Assembly (NCBI GenBank): GCA_010093515.1
Contig: MU001705.1
Coordinates: forward strand, 1 to 64,000
DNA: 64,000 nt
Direction: 5' to 3'
Origin: Lineolata rhizophorae
Taxonomy: Eukaryota > Ascomycota > Dothideomycetes > Lineolatales > Lineolataceae
The notes below the pieces were generated by a model that ran no database searches, had not been told where the DNA came from, and saw only the letters and a list, made by a program, of their open reading frames with translations. Positions 32,118-43,812 of this stretch are shown one piece after another; the first letter of the stretch is position 1, and each line of letters begins with the position of its first letter. The position numbers and the translations under genes are program-made.

Positions 32118-35100
32118 ATGTCTGACTGTATGTACTCAAAGCTCGAGTCTGCCGGCATAGGTCTGGGTACTAAGATGAGTTCCTGCAGCGGATTTTGAAA
32201 CAGTTCGGCGGCTCCAGCAAGAGCGCAACGCTGCTGCCGCCGCTAAAAAAGGTTCCAAGAACTTTGACCCGGCCAGCCAGCGGACTAACTCGACCAAGGC
32301 CTCCCTTACCGAATCATTCGACACGGAGCTATACGACGGCCAGAACGGAAATAAATATGCTGGCTATAACACGTCCATCGCCGTCGACGGAGATGGCGAA
32401 GTCGAAGACGCCGATGGAGGAAAGGCCGTTGGCTTAGTTGGTCAGTACACGGCTTCCAAGGCCCAGCTCAACGAGTTCGCCGACACCGGCCCGGACGATG
32501 ACAATATGATGATGAGCCGCGAGAAGATGGCGCAGGTCCAGTCCCGTGAGACGGACTATCAGAAGCGCCGTCTTGCCCGCCAGCTATCTCCGACGCGCGC
32601 GGACCCTTTTGCCGCCGATGGTAAGGCAGACGGAGAGGGCTATAGTTATCGCGACGTCATGACAGCTCGCGAGATTGAGCGTGAGGAACAGCGCGTTATG
32701 CGGATTATTGCTGAGAAGGGTGCTCGTGGAGAGGACGAAAACGGCAAGGAAGTGGAGGAGCCGACGCTCGCTAAGGAAGTTGACGGTGGCGAATCTGGCT
32801 CGACGCCCCCGGCCCCAGCTGCAAGCGAGAAGAAGCGCAAGCGGAGATGGGATATCTCTACCGAGCCGGAACCGGAGACCAATGCCGAGACTAAAGCAGA
32901 GGAAGCCAAACCCAAGCGTTCGCGCTGGGACGAAGCGCCGGCCCCAGGCGAACCCGGCAAAAAGAAACGCTCGCGCTGGGACCAAATCCCGTCCGTCCCC
33001 GGCGCGCAGTCTGGAAATCAGGTTGCGGCAACACCAACGCAGACATCGAGGCCCACGATTTTCAACGGAGACATGGCGCAGCGCCCCGGCTTCATCACCG
33101 ACGAGGAGTTGGATCTTGTCTTGCCTGGCCCCACAGAAGGCTACGAAATTCTCCAGCCACCCCCGGGCTACGAGCCTAGGCACGCCGTGATGGGTTCCGC
33201 GGCTCCTATCGATGGCCCCGGCGCCTTTATGGCGCAGGAGCCGGAGCGTGCGATGTTTATTGGCAAGACGCTTCCAACCGACAGTATCGCCGGCGTTGGC
33301 GAATTGTCCTTCTTCAAGGAGGAAGACAAGCAATACTTCCAGAAGCTATTGGTCGATGTCGATGAATCCACGCTGTCGGTCGACGAACTGAAAGAGCGCA
33401 AGATTTCGAAGTTGCTCCTGAAGGTCAAGAATGGCACTCCGCCGATGCGCAAGACTGCTCTTCGCCAACTTACGGACAATGCCCGCAACTTTGGGCCGGG
33501 TGCGCTCTTTGACCAAATTCTACCCTTGCTGATGGAAAAGACTTTGGAGGATCAAGAGCGCCACCTGCTTGTAAAGGTCATTGACCGCATCCTCTACAAG
33601 CTTGACGATCTCGTGCGTCCCTATGTTCACAAGATCCTCGTCGTCATCGAGCCTCTGCTTATCGACCAAGATTACTACGCTCGCGTCGAGGGTCGCGAAA
33701 TCATTTCCAATCTGAGCAAAGCTGCCGGTCTCGCGCACATGATTAGCACCATGCGGCCTGATATTGACCATGCCGACGAGTACGTCCGCAACACTACTGC
33801 CCGCGCGTTTGCTGTTGTTGCGTCAGCGCTCGGGATCCCGGCTCTCCTCCCGTTTCTTCGCGCCGTTTGCCGTAGCAAGAGGTCGTGGCAGGCGCGCCAT
33901 ACGGGTGTCAAGATCGTCCAGCAAATTGCCATCTTGATGGGCTGTGCCATCCTGCCACACTTGAAAGGCCTAGTGGATTGCATCTCATACAATTTGAACG
34001 ACGACCAGTCGAAGGTGCGCACGGTCACGAGTTTGGCGATCGCGGCCCTCGCGGAGGCTTCCAATCCCTATGGCATTGAGAGTTTTGATGACATCCTCAA
34101 TCCGCTCTGGACCGGTGCCCGCAAGCAGCGTGGCAAGGGTCTGGCTGGGTTCCTCAAGGCCGTCGGCTTTATCGTTCCGCTCATGGACGAGGAGTACGCG
34201 AATTATTATACCGATCAAATCATGGAGATTCTCATGCGTGAGATGGAGTCTCATGACGAAGAGATGAAAAAGACAGTTTTGAAGGTGGTATCGCAATGCG
34301 CTGGGAACACTGGTGTGACGGCCACATATCTCAAGAATACGATGCTTCCTCATTTCTTCAAGTGCTTCTGGGTTCGTCGTATGGCCTTGGACAAGCGCAA
34401 CTACCGCCAGGTGGTCGACACCACGGTCGACCTCGGCCAAAAGGTCGGTGCCGGTGAGATTGTGGAGCGTGTCGTTAACAACCTCAAGGATGAGAGCGAG
34501 GCCTATCGGAAGATGACGCTTGAGACGATTGAGAAGGTCGTTGCTAGTCTCGGCGTTGCCGACATCAATTCCAGGCTCGAGGAGCGTTTGATCGATGGCG
34601 TTCTGTTTTCGTTCCAGGAGCAGAGTGTCGAAGATGTCGTCATGCTCAATGGATTCGGAACTGTCGTCAACGCCCTTGGTGAGCGCTGCAAACCCTACCT
34701 TCCGCAGATTGTGAGCACGGTACTTTGGCGGTTGAACATGCGCTCGCCGACGGTGCGCCAACAGGCTGCCGATCTCATTTCTCGTATCGCTATCGTGATG
34801 AAGCAATGCGGCAACGACCAGCAGCTCACCCAAGTGGGTAAGGTGCTCTACGAGTATCTCGGCGAGGAATACCCCGAGGTTCTAGGCTCCATCCTCGGCG
34901 CGCTGCGCTCCATTGTCACTGTCGTCGGCATCCACCAAATGGAACCACCGATTAAGGAGCTCCTACCCCGCCTGACACCCATTCTACGCAATCGTCACGA
35001 GAAGGTGCAGGAGAACACCATTGATTTGGTGGGCCGCATTGCGGACCGCGGACCGGAGTCCGTCAATGCTCGCGAGTGGATGCGCATTTGTTTCGAGCTC

Positions 35101-35826
35101 CTTGACATGCTCAAGGCCCACAAGAAGGGTATCCGCCGTGCGGCCAATAACACCTTTGGCTTCATTGCGAAAGCCATTGGCCCGCAAGATGTGCTTGCAA
35201 CCCTGCTCAACAATCTGCGCGTCCAGGAGCGCCAGTCCCGCGTCTGCACTGCTGTGGCTATCGGTATTGTAGCCGAAACTTGCGCACCCTTCACCGTCCT
35301 TCCAGCGCTCATGAATGAGTATCGTGTCCCGGAGCTCAACGTCCAGAACGGCGTTCTAAAGAGCTTGTCCTTCCTGTTTGAGTACATTGGTGAAATGGCC
35401 AAGGATTATGTCTATGCCGTGGTTCCCCTTCTCGAGGACGCCCTCATCGACCGCGACCAAGTTCATCGCCAGACGGCAGCGAGCGTGGTGAAGCACGTTG
35501 CTCTTGGCGTTGTCGGCCTAGGATGCGAGGACGCAATGATACATCTGCTTAACCTTGTTTGGCCCAACATCTTCGAGACGAGTCCACACGTCATTGACCG
35601 CATTATTGAGGCCATCGACGCCGTGCGTATGGCTGTGGGCACTGGCATTGTTATGAACTACACATGGGCAGGCCTCTTCCATCCTGCACGCAAGGTCCGT
35701 ACGCCTTACTGGCGCCTGTACAATGATGCATATGTTCACGGCGCGGATGCCATGGTCCCGTACTATCCGATCAACAATAAGAATAATGAGTACTGCAACC
35801 GGGTGGAGTTGGAAGTTTTCCTCTAG
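32118..35826 (+). CDS. HSH155: Splicing factor 3B subunit 1 (Hsh155/SF3B1), 1215 residues
   Basis: A 10 bp first exon (32118-32127) is followed by a 61 bp intron with the perfect branch site TACTAAG, then exon 2 (32189-35826). Splicing gives [17 protein letters not shown], an orthologue-like start. The N-terminal third has three U2AF-ligand-type motifs (KRRWD, RSRWDE, RSRWDQ), bound by UHM domains of U2AF or related factors. About residues 400-1215 are HEAT repeats nearly collinear with human SF3B1. Lys612 (in NDDQSKVRT) corresponds by eye to the human Lys700 tumour hotspot. The protein clamps the U2-branch-site helix in U2 snRNP. The HEAT region is conserved to the last residues ([18 protein letters not shown]). 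Its first coding exon is itself minute. Confidence 0.97.
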
Positions 35827-36890
35827 TGGATCGTGGATAATGTACGATAGGGGTGTACGATGTGTCTGGAAGGGACTTTCAAGTAATTGCGGGCATGGGG
35901 CCATTCGTGGGAACCTGGTTTCATGTGCGGGAGCTTTCTTCATTCTTATCAACTGTCTAGCGCCTCGGGTTGGTGTTTCGAGTCATCGGGGCGGCGCAGC
36001 TACGTGGTGGTCCTTGCTATTACCACAGTTCTTAAAGTGCGCTACTAAAGCCTAGAGTACGCCTCTAGGCGAGTGTTGACCGTGAGGGTGAGTGGAGTGG
36101 ACTAGCTGAGTAGTGTTGCGATGGTTATGCGGTAGTGTCTGGAATTGTGCGGTTGCATGCAGCGTAGGTAGGAGCATGGTAATAGACGAAGTATTCTTAT
36201 AATGTGCTACTGCGTCAAGTGAAGAAATCAATGTTTGCTAAGACGATTATCGATGGTTTTGAGCAACGTCAGCAATTTCTAAGTATTTGTATAGCTTCAG
36301 GGCTGGAAGTGCACGTTAAATCAAGAATTCAAAGTATGACCACCTATCGGACTACGAAGATCTTAGACCATCAAACCCAAGTGCCGAACCAGTCAAACCA
36401 TATATAGTCGTAGTATACTGTGCAAAAATATGAGTTTCCCATACCTCAAGTTGACGGAAAGTCTAAAAGACAAGGAGGAGCGCTCATCCCCTAGCGGAGC
36501 ACTTATTATATCGACGAGGTCGGACCCTAGTTGGAGTGCAGTCCATTGTGCCTACTACGTAGACACGGGCTCGCGCGATCACGTGACTAGGCGTCGACAT
36601 CGGGCAAGAGCGCGGAAGCCGGATAAAAGTGAACCGAAGTGCGCCGCAGCTTCCAATACCTCACGGCAGGGTCCACCGCCTTCTTCAACGGTCCACCATT
36701 TTCCGCCTTCCCTCGCGGAAGCAGTTTTTTGCGTCACGAGAGGATCCTTCGCGGCCACCGCTGTCTCTGCGTCAAAGTGTTTCTGGGCAGCCCATCGTCC
36801 TTGCAGCATTCCGCCCTTTCTATCTTCCGCACCACTACATCCGACGTACCGTCGCATCCGCGTATCTCACTTTGGCCACCAACTCACTGA
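35827..36890. other. Intergenic region between HSH155 and TAF2
   Basis: It holds the HSH155 3' region and the TAF2 promoter. Open frames near 36430-36921 lack family features. A TCACGTGA E-box is present at 36579-36586. Confidence 0.5.
36579..36586. promoter_or_regulatory. TCACGTGA E-box upstream of TAF2
   Basis: A perfect TCACGTGA palindrome lies about 305 bp before the TAF2 ATG. It has the same core as the paired sites at 4792-4811. Confidence 0.35.
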
Positions 36891-39800
36891 GTGGTGGCCG
36901 GCGCGATGCCCGGTCTGGTGACCGGCGATGCCATGGCTACCCCTCATGCTCCGGGCTTCTCGGTGTACAGCCAGAAAGTGGAGCTAGACATCAACTTCGC
37001 GACACGATCCGCCTTCGGCCGCACTGAACTCACGATTCTCCCGCACTCCAGAGACCTGCGGCATATCCGTCTGAATTCTCGCCAATGTACTCGCATCACG
37101 CGCATGAGCGTTGAGGGCAAGCCCATTAACGTGCTTGAGTTTGAGGATGTCTACGCCAAACTCAACGTCTTTTCGAAGGAGACGACGGTGCACCAACACC
37201 ACCTGCTGCGCAAGCGAATCCAGCCCCAGATCGAAGAACAGCCCGAGGAGGAACTCGTCATTGCAATTCCCAAGTCGGTCCACATCCGGGAATTCGATCC
37301 GTTCTCCGCCGCGGGGCAAGGGATTCTTTTGGACAAGATTGGTGGCGCCGCCCTGGCCGCGGCGAAGCAGGATGGTTCGGATGCGCCTGTGTCGGCGCTT
37401 GAGACATCTGGCATACGAACGGCTGGCGAACAAGGCCAGTGGGCCCCGATCAAAGTGCTCATGGAATACTACGTTGAGGAGTTCCGAGACGGGTTGCAAT
37501 TCGTCGGCCTGGCCGAAGACGATTTGAGGTACCCACACGTCTACACTCGAAACTCGCCTTTCCCTGGAGCGGCTTGCTGTCTTTTTCCGTGCGTTGATAA
37601 CCCAAATTCGAGGTGTTTGTGGGAGATCTCGATTCGTTGCCCGAGAACGCTGGGAGATGCCATGCGGCCGCTAGGAAAGTACACTGCTACAAAGGAGACA
37701 GCTGGAATCAATGGTGCGAAGGGATCAAGCGGAGTAAATGGCGTGCATCCGGAGGAAGACGATGGAACTGGGCTAAGCCCGGAGGAGAAAGGTCTGGATA
37801 TGGCAGTTGTGTGTTCTGGAGAGATGACGGATGAGATAATCGACAAAGCCGATCAGACCAGGAAAGTTGTCACGTTTTCATGCCAGACGCCGGTGGCTCC
37901 TCACCACGTCGGCTTTGCGGTTGGCCCCTTCGAACACGTCAATCTATCTGATTTTCGCGAGAGCGACGAGGACGAAAAGCTCGGCCAGAACGCCATTCGC
38001 GTGCATGGTTTCTGTTTGCCAGGAAGAGCCACGGAAGTGGAGAATACATGCATGACGCTGGCAAGAACCATCGATTACTTCAGTGTCAACTATGGCTCCT
38101 ACCCCTTCACGAGCTATAAGCTCTGTTTCGTGGACGAGCTTGTCGAGGATGTTCTTCATACCTCGTCGTTCTCAATATGCAGCACGCGACTGCTATTTCC
38201 CCCTAACATTCTGGATCCCATCGACGAAGTGACTCGGACCGTTACACATGCCGTCGCGAGCCAATGGATTGGTGTCAACATCATACCGAAGGACCTTTCG
38301 GATTCTTGGGTCATCTTTGGAGGTTCTTACTTCATGACAGACATGTTTCTCCTGACGCTCTGCGGCAAGAATGACCACCGATTTCGATACAAGATGATGG
38401 CGGATAGTGTGGTTCAATCGGACGTACATCGGCCCTCCCTCACAGATCTTGGACGGTGCCTTTCGATCGACCCCTCAGAATCGGAGTTTATGGCGTTAAA
38501 GTCTGCTTTGGTCCTGTTTATCCTCCACCAGCGCATGATCAAGGCAAGCGGCAGGAATGGTGTGAATCGCGTTCTCTGGAGGGTCTTGCTCAATAGCAAG
38601 GTCGGTAACCTGCAGAACGGCGAGATCAGCACTTCCGACTTCATGCGCGTGTGCGAGAAGGTAGGCCACATGGCGCTACATACCTTTTTCGGCCAATGGG
38701 TGCATGGAGCAGGTTGCCCTCAATTCGTCGTGACTCAGAGGTTCAACAAGAAGAAACTTGTTGTGGAGATGAATATCAGACAGGTGCAGAATGAGCGAAC
38801 TGAACCCCCACCTCTTGAATCACGCACATTCATGAGAGATTGGAAAGAGGACAATCACAAGGTTTACGCTGGAACCATCCAACCTGTTTTCACGGGCCCT
38901 ATGACGATCAGAATCCACGAAGCTGACGGAACTCCATATGAGCACATTGTGGACATCAAAGAGATGGTCACAAAATTCGAAATTCCCTATAACACCAAAT
39001 ACAAGCGTCTGAAGAGGAGTCGTCGACAGAAGGAACGGGCTGCGGCGGCTGCCGGATTGGATATCTCAGGTGATACTCAAGACGACGTGCTCCTTTACTG
39101 TTTGGGTGACGTATTGCAGTCTGAAGAGGAAGTCAACGATTGGAAGCTAGAAGATTGGTCCAAGGAAGACGAGGAGCGCATGAGCCAGGAGTCGTACGAG
39201 TGGATTCGCATGGATGCAGACTTCGAATGGATTTGCAAGATGACGCTTGGCATGCCGCATTATATGTTCGTCTCGCAACTTCAGCAGGATAAAGATGTTG
39301 TTGCGCAGGTAGAATCTCTTCAATACTTGGAAGGTCAGAACCCTCATCCGCTCATTTCAAGCATCCTCACACGTACATTGATGGACGGCCGCTATTTTCA
39401 CGGCATCCGCACAAAGGCTGCCAGCGTTTTAGCTAGATGTGCTCGAGACGAACTGAATTGGATTGGCTTGGATCACCTGGAGAAAGCGTTCCAGGAACTC
39501 TTCTGCTTCCCTAACTCTCCAATGACCCGATCGAACGACTTCTCTGACCGCAGCCTGTACGTAATTCAATGTGCGATCCCCCGTGCCATTTCCAAAGTCC
39601 GGGACAATGGCGGCAGAGCTCCAGCGCGGGTCAAGCAATTCTTCATCGACAAGCTCAAGTTCAACGACAATTCAAACAACGAGTTTTCCGACGAGCATTA
39701 CGTTGCGACACTCATGTCCTGCATGGCCGAAACACTTTCATCGTTGCCTCCGCCGCCGAATGACTTCGACTTTGAGGATGCTGAGGGCGACATCGATGAA

Positions 39801-41504
39801 GATTTCGATTTCGCGTACGAACATGAGATACGCGCCAAGGAAAATGAGCTTCAGAGCAAAGCTATTGCAGAAATAGAGCGATATCGGCGCATTGATGAGT
39901 GGATTCCAAGCTTCCACAACGTATATTCCACGACCGCACTTGACTGTCTTAGGCTGCTTACGCAGAAAGGTGTGATTCCGCGGAAAATTGCTGATTTCTT
40001 GCAATACACACGTCCAGGAAACTCCGAGTTTGTGCGCCTACGAGCGTTTCAATGCCTGGCTGATATCGGGGCAATGCGGAGCCTTTCTCTACTTCGGTAT
40101 CTATTGTACTCTTATGAGATGGAGGAGTCCCCGTACATGCGGGATCGGATGTTCCGCCTTTTGGGTTACATTCTCGGAAAAGTCGCAATTGGACAAGATA
40201 TCCAAGAGAAAACTTCAAATACCTCCACGGAGGGCGGTCTAGTCGTCGAGGATGCGGACGCGACTACGGCGCTCAGGCAAGCCAACAAGGAACGCACCCA
40301 TACGGTGGAAGGCGCTGTCAGAGCGCTAAGGGAAGAATTGGGACAGATCCCTGCGCTTAAGGAGGCGCTACTCAAGGCACTAACTTCACCGCTCCTTGGT
40401 TTATACGAGTTCGCCGGCATACTTGACATTTGTGATGTCTTGTACGAGAAAGAAACTAGACTAGTAGTGGTCCTAGATCTTCCACACTACTGGGCTTGCA
40501 GGCATCTTGGTAATGCCCATATGCACTTCTATCAAACCGACAAGGTGCGCACGAAGCCGCGTCTCAAACTGGTCTCACCGCCAGCACCCCATACAGACGC
40601 GGCGGCTATGCCGCCGCCGGCTTCTCGCCCTCAGAAAGATGCGGCGGGACAACCTCAGCGACGTTCTAGCCATATTCTCAAGATCAATACAAAGGCTTTC
40701 CAACAGGCAGGCAAATCCAGCGCGGCCCCACTCGTTTTCGCCGCGACTGTAGACGGACAAACACGACCTGCGGTATCACAAGATGATTACAGCCATCCGC
40801 CTAGCAACAATGGCATCACTGGAAACAACTCGCTCAAGCAGCTGCGGTCACCTACAAGCACTCCGACACCCCAGCATGTCACTGCCGCCAGTGCCCCGTC
40901 GGTCAGCCCAGCCGTTGGTCCACCGAGCCTTCTCGGTTCTGCTACGCCTCTCACGGTGCCCAAGCCTCCTCGAAAAGCAAAAGCTCCACGCAAGTCGAAG
41001 ATTGTCACATTTAAGCTCCCGTCTGACAGGCTTAGCCAATTCAGCCCAGAGAATGCTGATGGGTTGGCGGGCCGTCCTCAGCCTCCCGCCGCCCAAGCAA
41101 TTCCCAAACTCGCCTCCCCAGGTCTTGGAACGCCACCGATCGAGCAACAGCAGCCTCTTTCTATCGGCCCTACTGGAAGCGGTCGCGGCCGAGGGCGCGG
41201 ACATGGTAGTGCATCGGCCGGCGCTGGTCGCGCCTCGGCAAGTAAGAGTTCTCGCGGTAGTAGCACTCGCGGTAGCCGAAGCCCGGCCGCGGGCCGTAAA
41301 GGCGCGAACGCTGGCGTGGGTTCCGGACCGAATGCACATGATGGCAGTGCGGGCGCTGAGATGCCATATGGACAGCAACAGATCACCGGTCAAACGCAAG
41401 AGGTTGCCGGAGGAGAGTCGGCGACGCCAGCGACACCGGCGACCAAGCAGGCTCCATTTAAGCTCAAGTTGAAAATGCCGAATCAGCGCGGAGGAAGGAC
41501 TTGA
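36891..41504 (+). CDS. TAF2: TFIID subunit Taf2, 1537 residues
   Basis: One uninterrupted frame encodes an M1-aminopeptidase-like fold without catalysis. The N-terminal beta domain begins GFSVYSQKVELDINF. The conserved RYPHVYTRNSPFPGAACCLFPCVDN and the pseudo-active region RTVTHAVASQWIGVNIIPKDLSDSWVIFGGSYFM follow; the zinc motif HExxH is replaced (HAVAS), as expected for Taf2. Helical HEAT-like repeats run to about residue 1150. The last 350 or so are low complexity, with Pro/Ser/Ala tracts and an Arg-Gly-rich segment (GSGRGRGRGHGSASAG). Taf2 contacts Initiator DNA and stabilises TFIID. ATGs at 36891 and 36906 are both possible starts. The disordered RG tail is long for the family. Confidence 0.94.
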   Translation: MVAGAMPGLVTGDAMATPHAPGFSVYSQKVELDINFATRSAFGRTELTILPHSRDLRHIRLNSRQCTRITRMSVEGKPINVLEFEDVYAKLNVFSKETTVHQHHLLRKRIQPQIEEQPEEELVIAIPKSVHIREFDPFSAAGQGILLDKIGGAALAAAKQDGSDAPVSALETSGIRTAGEQGQWAPIKVLMEYYVEEFRDGLQFVGLAEDDLRYPHVYTRNSPFPGAACCLFPCVDNPNSRCLWEISIRCPRTLGDAMRPLGKYTATKETAGINGAKGSSGVNGVHPEEDDGTGLSPEEKGLDMAVVCSGEMTDEIIDKADQTRKVVTFSCQTPVAPHHVGFAVGPFEHVNLSDFRESDEDEKLGQNAIRVHGFCLPGRATEVENTCMTLARTIDYFSVNYGSYPFTSYKLCFVDELVEDVLHTSSFSICSTRLLFPPNILDPIDEVTRTVTHAVASQWIGVNIIPKDLSDSWVIFGGSYFMTDMFLLTLCGKNDHRFRYKMMADSVVQSDVHRPSLTDLGRCLSIDPSESEFMALKSALVLFILHQRMIKASGRNGVNRVLWRVLLNSKVGNLQNGEISTSDFMRVCEKVGHMALHTFFGQWVHGAGCPQFVVTQRFNKKKLVVEMNIRQVQNERTEPPPLESRTFMRDWKEDNHKVYAGTIQPVFTGPMTIRIHEADGTPYEHIVDIKEMVTKFEIPYNTKYKRLKRSRRQKERAAAAAGLDISGDTQDDVLLYCLGDVLQSEEEVNDWKLEDWSKEDEERMSQESYEWIRMDADFEWICKMTLGMPHYMFVSQLQQDKDVVAQVESLQYLEGQNPHPLISSILTRTLMDGRYFHGIRTKAASVLARCARDELNWIGLDHLEKAFQELFCFPNSPMTRSNDFSDRSLYVIQCAIPRAISKVRDNGGRAPARVKQFFIDKLKFNDNSNNEFSDEHYVATLMSCMAETLSSLPPPPNDFDFEDAEGDIDEDFDFAYEHEIRAKENELQSKAIAEIERYRRIDEWIPSFHNVYSTTALDCLRLLTQKGVIPRKIADFLQYTRPGNSEFVRLRAFQCLADIGAMRSLSLLRYLLYSYEMEESPYMRDRMFRLLGYILGKVAIGQDIQEKTSNTSTEGGLVVEDADATTALRQANKERTHTVEGAVRALREELGQIPALKEALLKALTSPLLGLYEFAGILDICDVLYEKETRLVVVLDLPHYWACRHLGNAHMHFYQTDKVRTKPRLKLVSPPAPHTDAAAMPPPASRPQKDAAGQPQRRSSHILKINTKAFQQAGKSSAAPLVFAATVDGQTRPAVSQDDYSHPPSNNGITGNNSLKQLRSPTSTPTPQHVTAASAPSVSPAVGPPSLLGSATPLTVPKPPRKAKAPRKSKIVTFKLPSDRLSQFSPENADGLAGRPQPPAAQAIPKLASPGLGTPPIEQQQPLSIGPTGSGRGRGRGHGSASAGAGRASASKSSRGSSTRGSRSPAAGRKGANAGVGSGPNAHDGSAGAEMPYGQQQITGQTQEVAGGESATPATPATKQAPFKLKLKMPNQRGGRT

Positions 41505-42432
41505 ATGGGCTATGGAGGGGAGGCGTCTAGGCACATTGCGGTTTCAAATGGCAGTCGGAATGTTTGTCTTCACCTAATGGGCCAAAAGTGAGTTTCAAGG
41601 CATAAATGAGGACAAAGCGGCGTTTAATTTGATAGACACCCATTCTGAGCGACGTCATTTTCCGGGTATCATCTCGCTTTTTGTTCACATTTTCATATTA
41701 GTACTTGAAGCAGAAGTTTAATTGAGAATAGACCCGCAGTACCGCTTAAGCTGCCGTAAATCTCGAATGGTCAGTAAGAGATGCCCACCTACGATGAGAA
41801 ACCCGGCGGCCAGGCTGTTTTGCGTTATCTGGTCATTATCTCGCGGGGAAGGTAGGGCAAACCGGCCAAGGTCTTGAGCGTTCTGTCGGAGGACCTTGTA
41901 AATGCTAGGGAGTGGAATAAAATTGGCATACGCCTACAGCTCTTGATCAGCCGAAAGCTTACACAATATAGCGGCTTCTCGAGCACGCGTGCGCCATTGC
42001 ATTGGCGTGACCAAAGAGCGTTTACCTAATGAGTGCAAGGCAGTGATGTCGGCGGCTCCGGCAACCGTCGGCGGGGCAGCTTGGCCAATACGAGCTTCTG
42101 CTGACATATTGCACCATCCAGCCCACACGGCAGCGATTATTCAAGCGGTTGAGCCACTGCTATTGTATATAAGTTTTCGCGGCTGCCGGGCTTCGCCTGC
42201 AATTTTCTGGGCTTTCTAATTGTCTGCTCGAACACTAATTGCGCAATTGACTGGCGCCAGCGATAACTTGTCCCCAGCGTCTTGGCCGCTTTGTTCGCAC
42301 GAATTTCCGCTCTGAGTACCCCCGGCTCTCGCCTGCCTTCCTCGACAATCTTTCCTGACGCGCGAGGCGAAAGTTATTTGCGAACTGGAATCGGACACTG
42401 CCGTCCTAAATCCCTCCAGTTCGCAGGCCTCC
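41505..42432. other. Intergenic region between TAF2 and CYS3
   Basis: No coding region is supported. A TATATAAG box stands at 42166-42173, followed by a CT-rich segment toward the CYS3 ATG. Confidence 0.5.
42166..42173 (+). promoter_or_regulatory. TATA box candidate of CYS3
   Basis: TATATAAG lies about 260 bp before the ATG of the cystathionine gamma-lyase gene, implying a long 5' leader if used. Confidence 0.35.
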
Positions 42433-43812
42433 ATGACGCACCAGGAGCAACCTGTCGAAACGCCTCCGCGGGCTCCCTCGCCAGAGCACCGCTTCGCGAC
42501 TCTAGCCGTCCATGCAGGCGCCCCTCACGACCCCGTCACAGGCGCCGTGATTGAGCCCGTGAGTCGCCATCTGTATCGGGACCATTCACGATTTGGACTT
42601 TGCTAACCTGGCGCGCAGCTATCACTTTCCACAACGTTCGAGCAGACTGCCGTGGGCAAACCTGTAGGGCAGTACGAATATAGCCGGAGCTCGAACCCGA
42701 ATCGGTGAGCATGGTCCGATATTTTAAGATATAGAAGCTAGGAGCTGATATGATTGGCACGCAGGGACAATTTCGAGAAAGCTGTCGCCGCGCTCGAGCA
42801 CGCCCGCTACGCTCTCGCCTTCTCCTCCGGCTCCGCTGCCACAGCTACAATATTGCAGTCGCTCGCCTCGGGCTCCCACGTCGTGTCAGTATCTGACGTG
42901 TACGGGGGCACGCATCGATACTTTACCAAAGTGGCCGCTGCACACGGCGTGCACGTCACCTTTAGCCCTAGCATCGAGCTCGATGTGGAGGAGCTGATTA
43001 GGCCCGGCGTGACCAAACTAGTATGGATCGAGTCGCCGTCGAACCCGACCCTTTCCCTGGTGGACATCCGTGCCGTAGCCAACATTGCGCACGCGCACGG
43101 CATCCTCGTAGTCGTCGACAACACGTTCCTATCGCCATACATCCAGAACCCACTTGACCACGGAGCCGACATTGTCGTACACAGCGTGACCAAGTACATT
43201 AATGGGCACAGCGATGTCGTCATGGGGTGCGCGGCCTTCAACTCGGCGGACCTGTACTCGCGGCTTTCGTTCCTGCAGAACGCCATCGGAGCCGTCCCTT
43301 CGGCCTTCGACGCCTGGCTAGCCCACCGCGGCCTCAAGACGCTACATCTGCGCGCGCGCGAGGCCTCGACCAACGCGACCGTCGTCGCCACGACGCTGCG
43401 CGCGTCGCCGCACGTGCTCGCCGTCAACTACCCGGGCCTGCCGTCGCACCCGCAGCACCGCATCGCGCTCAAGCAGCACCGCGGCGGCATGGGCGGCGGC
43501 ATGCTAAGCTTCCGGCTGCGTGGCGGCAAGCGCGCCGCCGAGCGCTTCTGCCAGTTCACGCGCGTCTTCACGCTAGCGGAGAGCCTGGGCGGCGTCGAGA
43601 GCCTCGTCGAGGTGCCGAGCAGCATGACGCACGCGGGCATCCCTCGCGAGGCGCGCGAGGCGGCGGGCGTGTTCGATGACCTAGTGAGGGTGAGCTGCGG
43701 GGTAGAAGATGCGGAGGACTTGAGGGAGGACGTTCTACAGGCGTTGGAGAAGGCGGTCGCTGAAACGGTGGGGAAGGCGGAGCAGAACGGGGAAGTTATG
43801 AACGGAGAGTAG
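42433..43812 (+). CDS. CYS3: Cystathionine gamma-lyase, PLP enzyme of transsulfuration
   Basis: Exons 42433-42558, 42619-42704 and 42765-43812 join to 419 residues. The start (MTHQEQPVETPPRAPSPEHR) leads into FATLAVHAGAPHDPVTGAVIEP, then LSLSTTFEQTAVGKPVGQYEYSRSSNPNR created across two splices. The PLP region has AFSSGSAATATILQSL and the Schiff-base Lys in HSVTKYINGHSD. The C-terminal block CQFTRVFTLAESLGGVESLVEVPSSMTHAG is typical of Cys/Met PLP enzymes. It converts cystathionine to cysteine, 2-oxobutyrate and ammonia. Its closest relatives are cystathionine gamma-lyases rather than beta-lyases or gamma-synthases, judging by SRSSNPNRDNFE and length. The third codon is strongly GC-biased compared with the flanks. 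Confidence 0.93.

Noticed and set aside
43227-43679. A 150-codon frame inside CYS3
   Set aside because: It is an Arg/Pro-rich alternative frame of a strongly GC-biased coding region.
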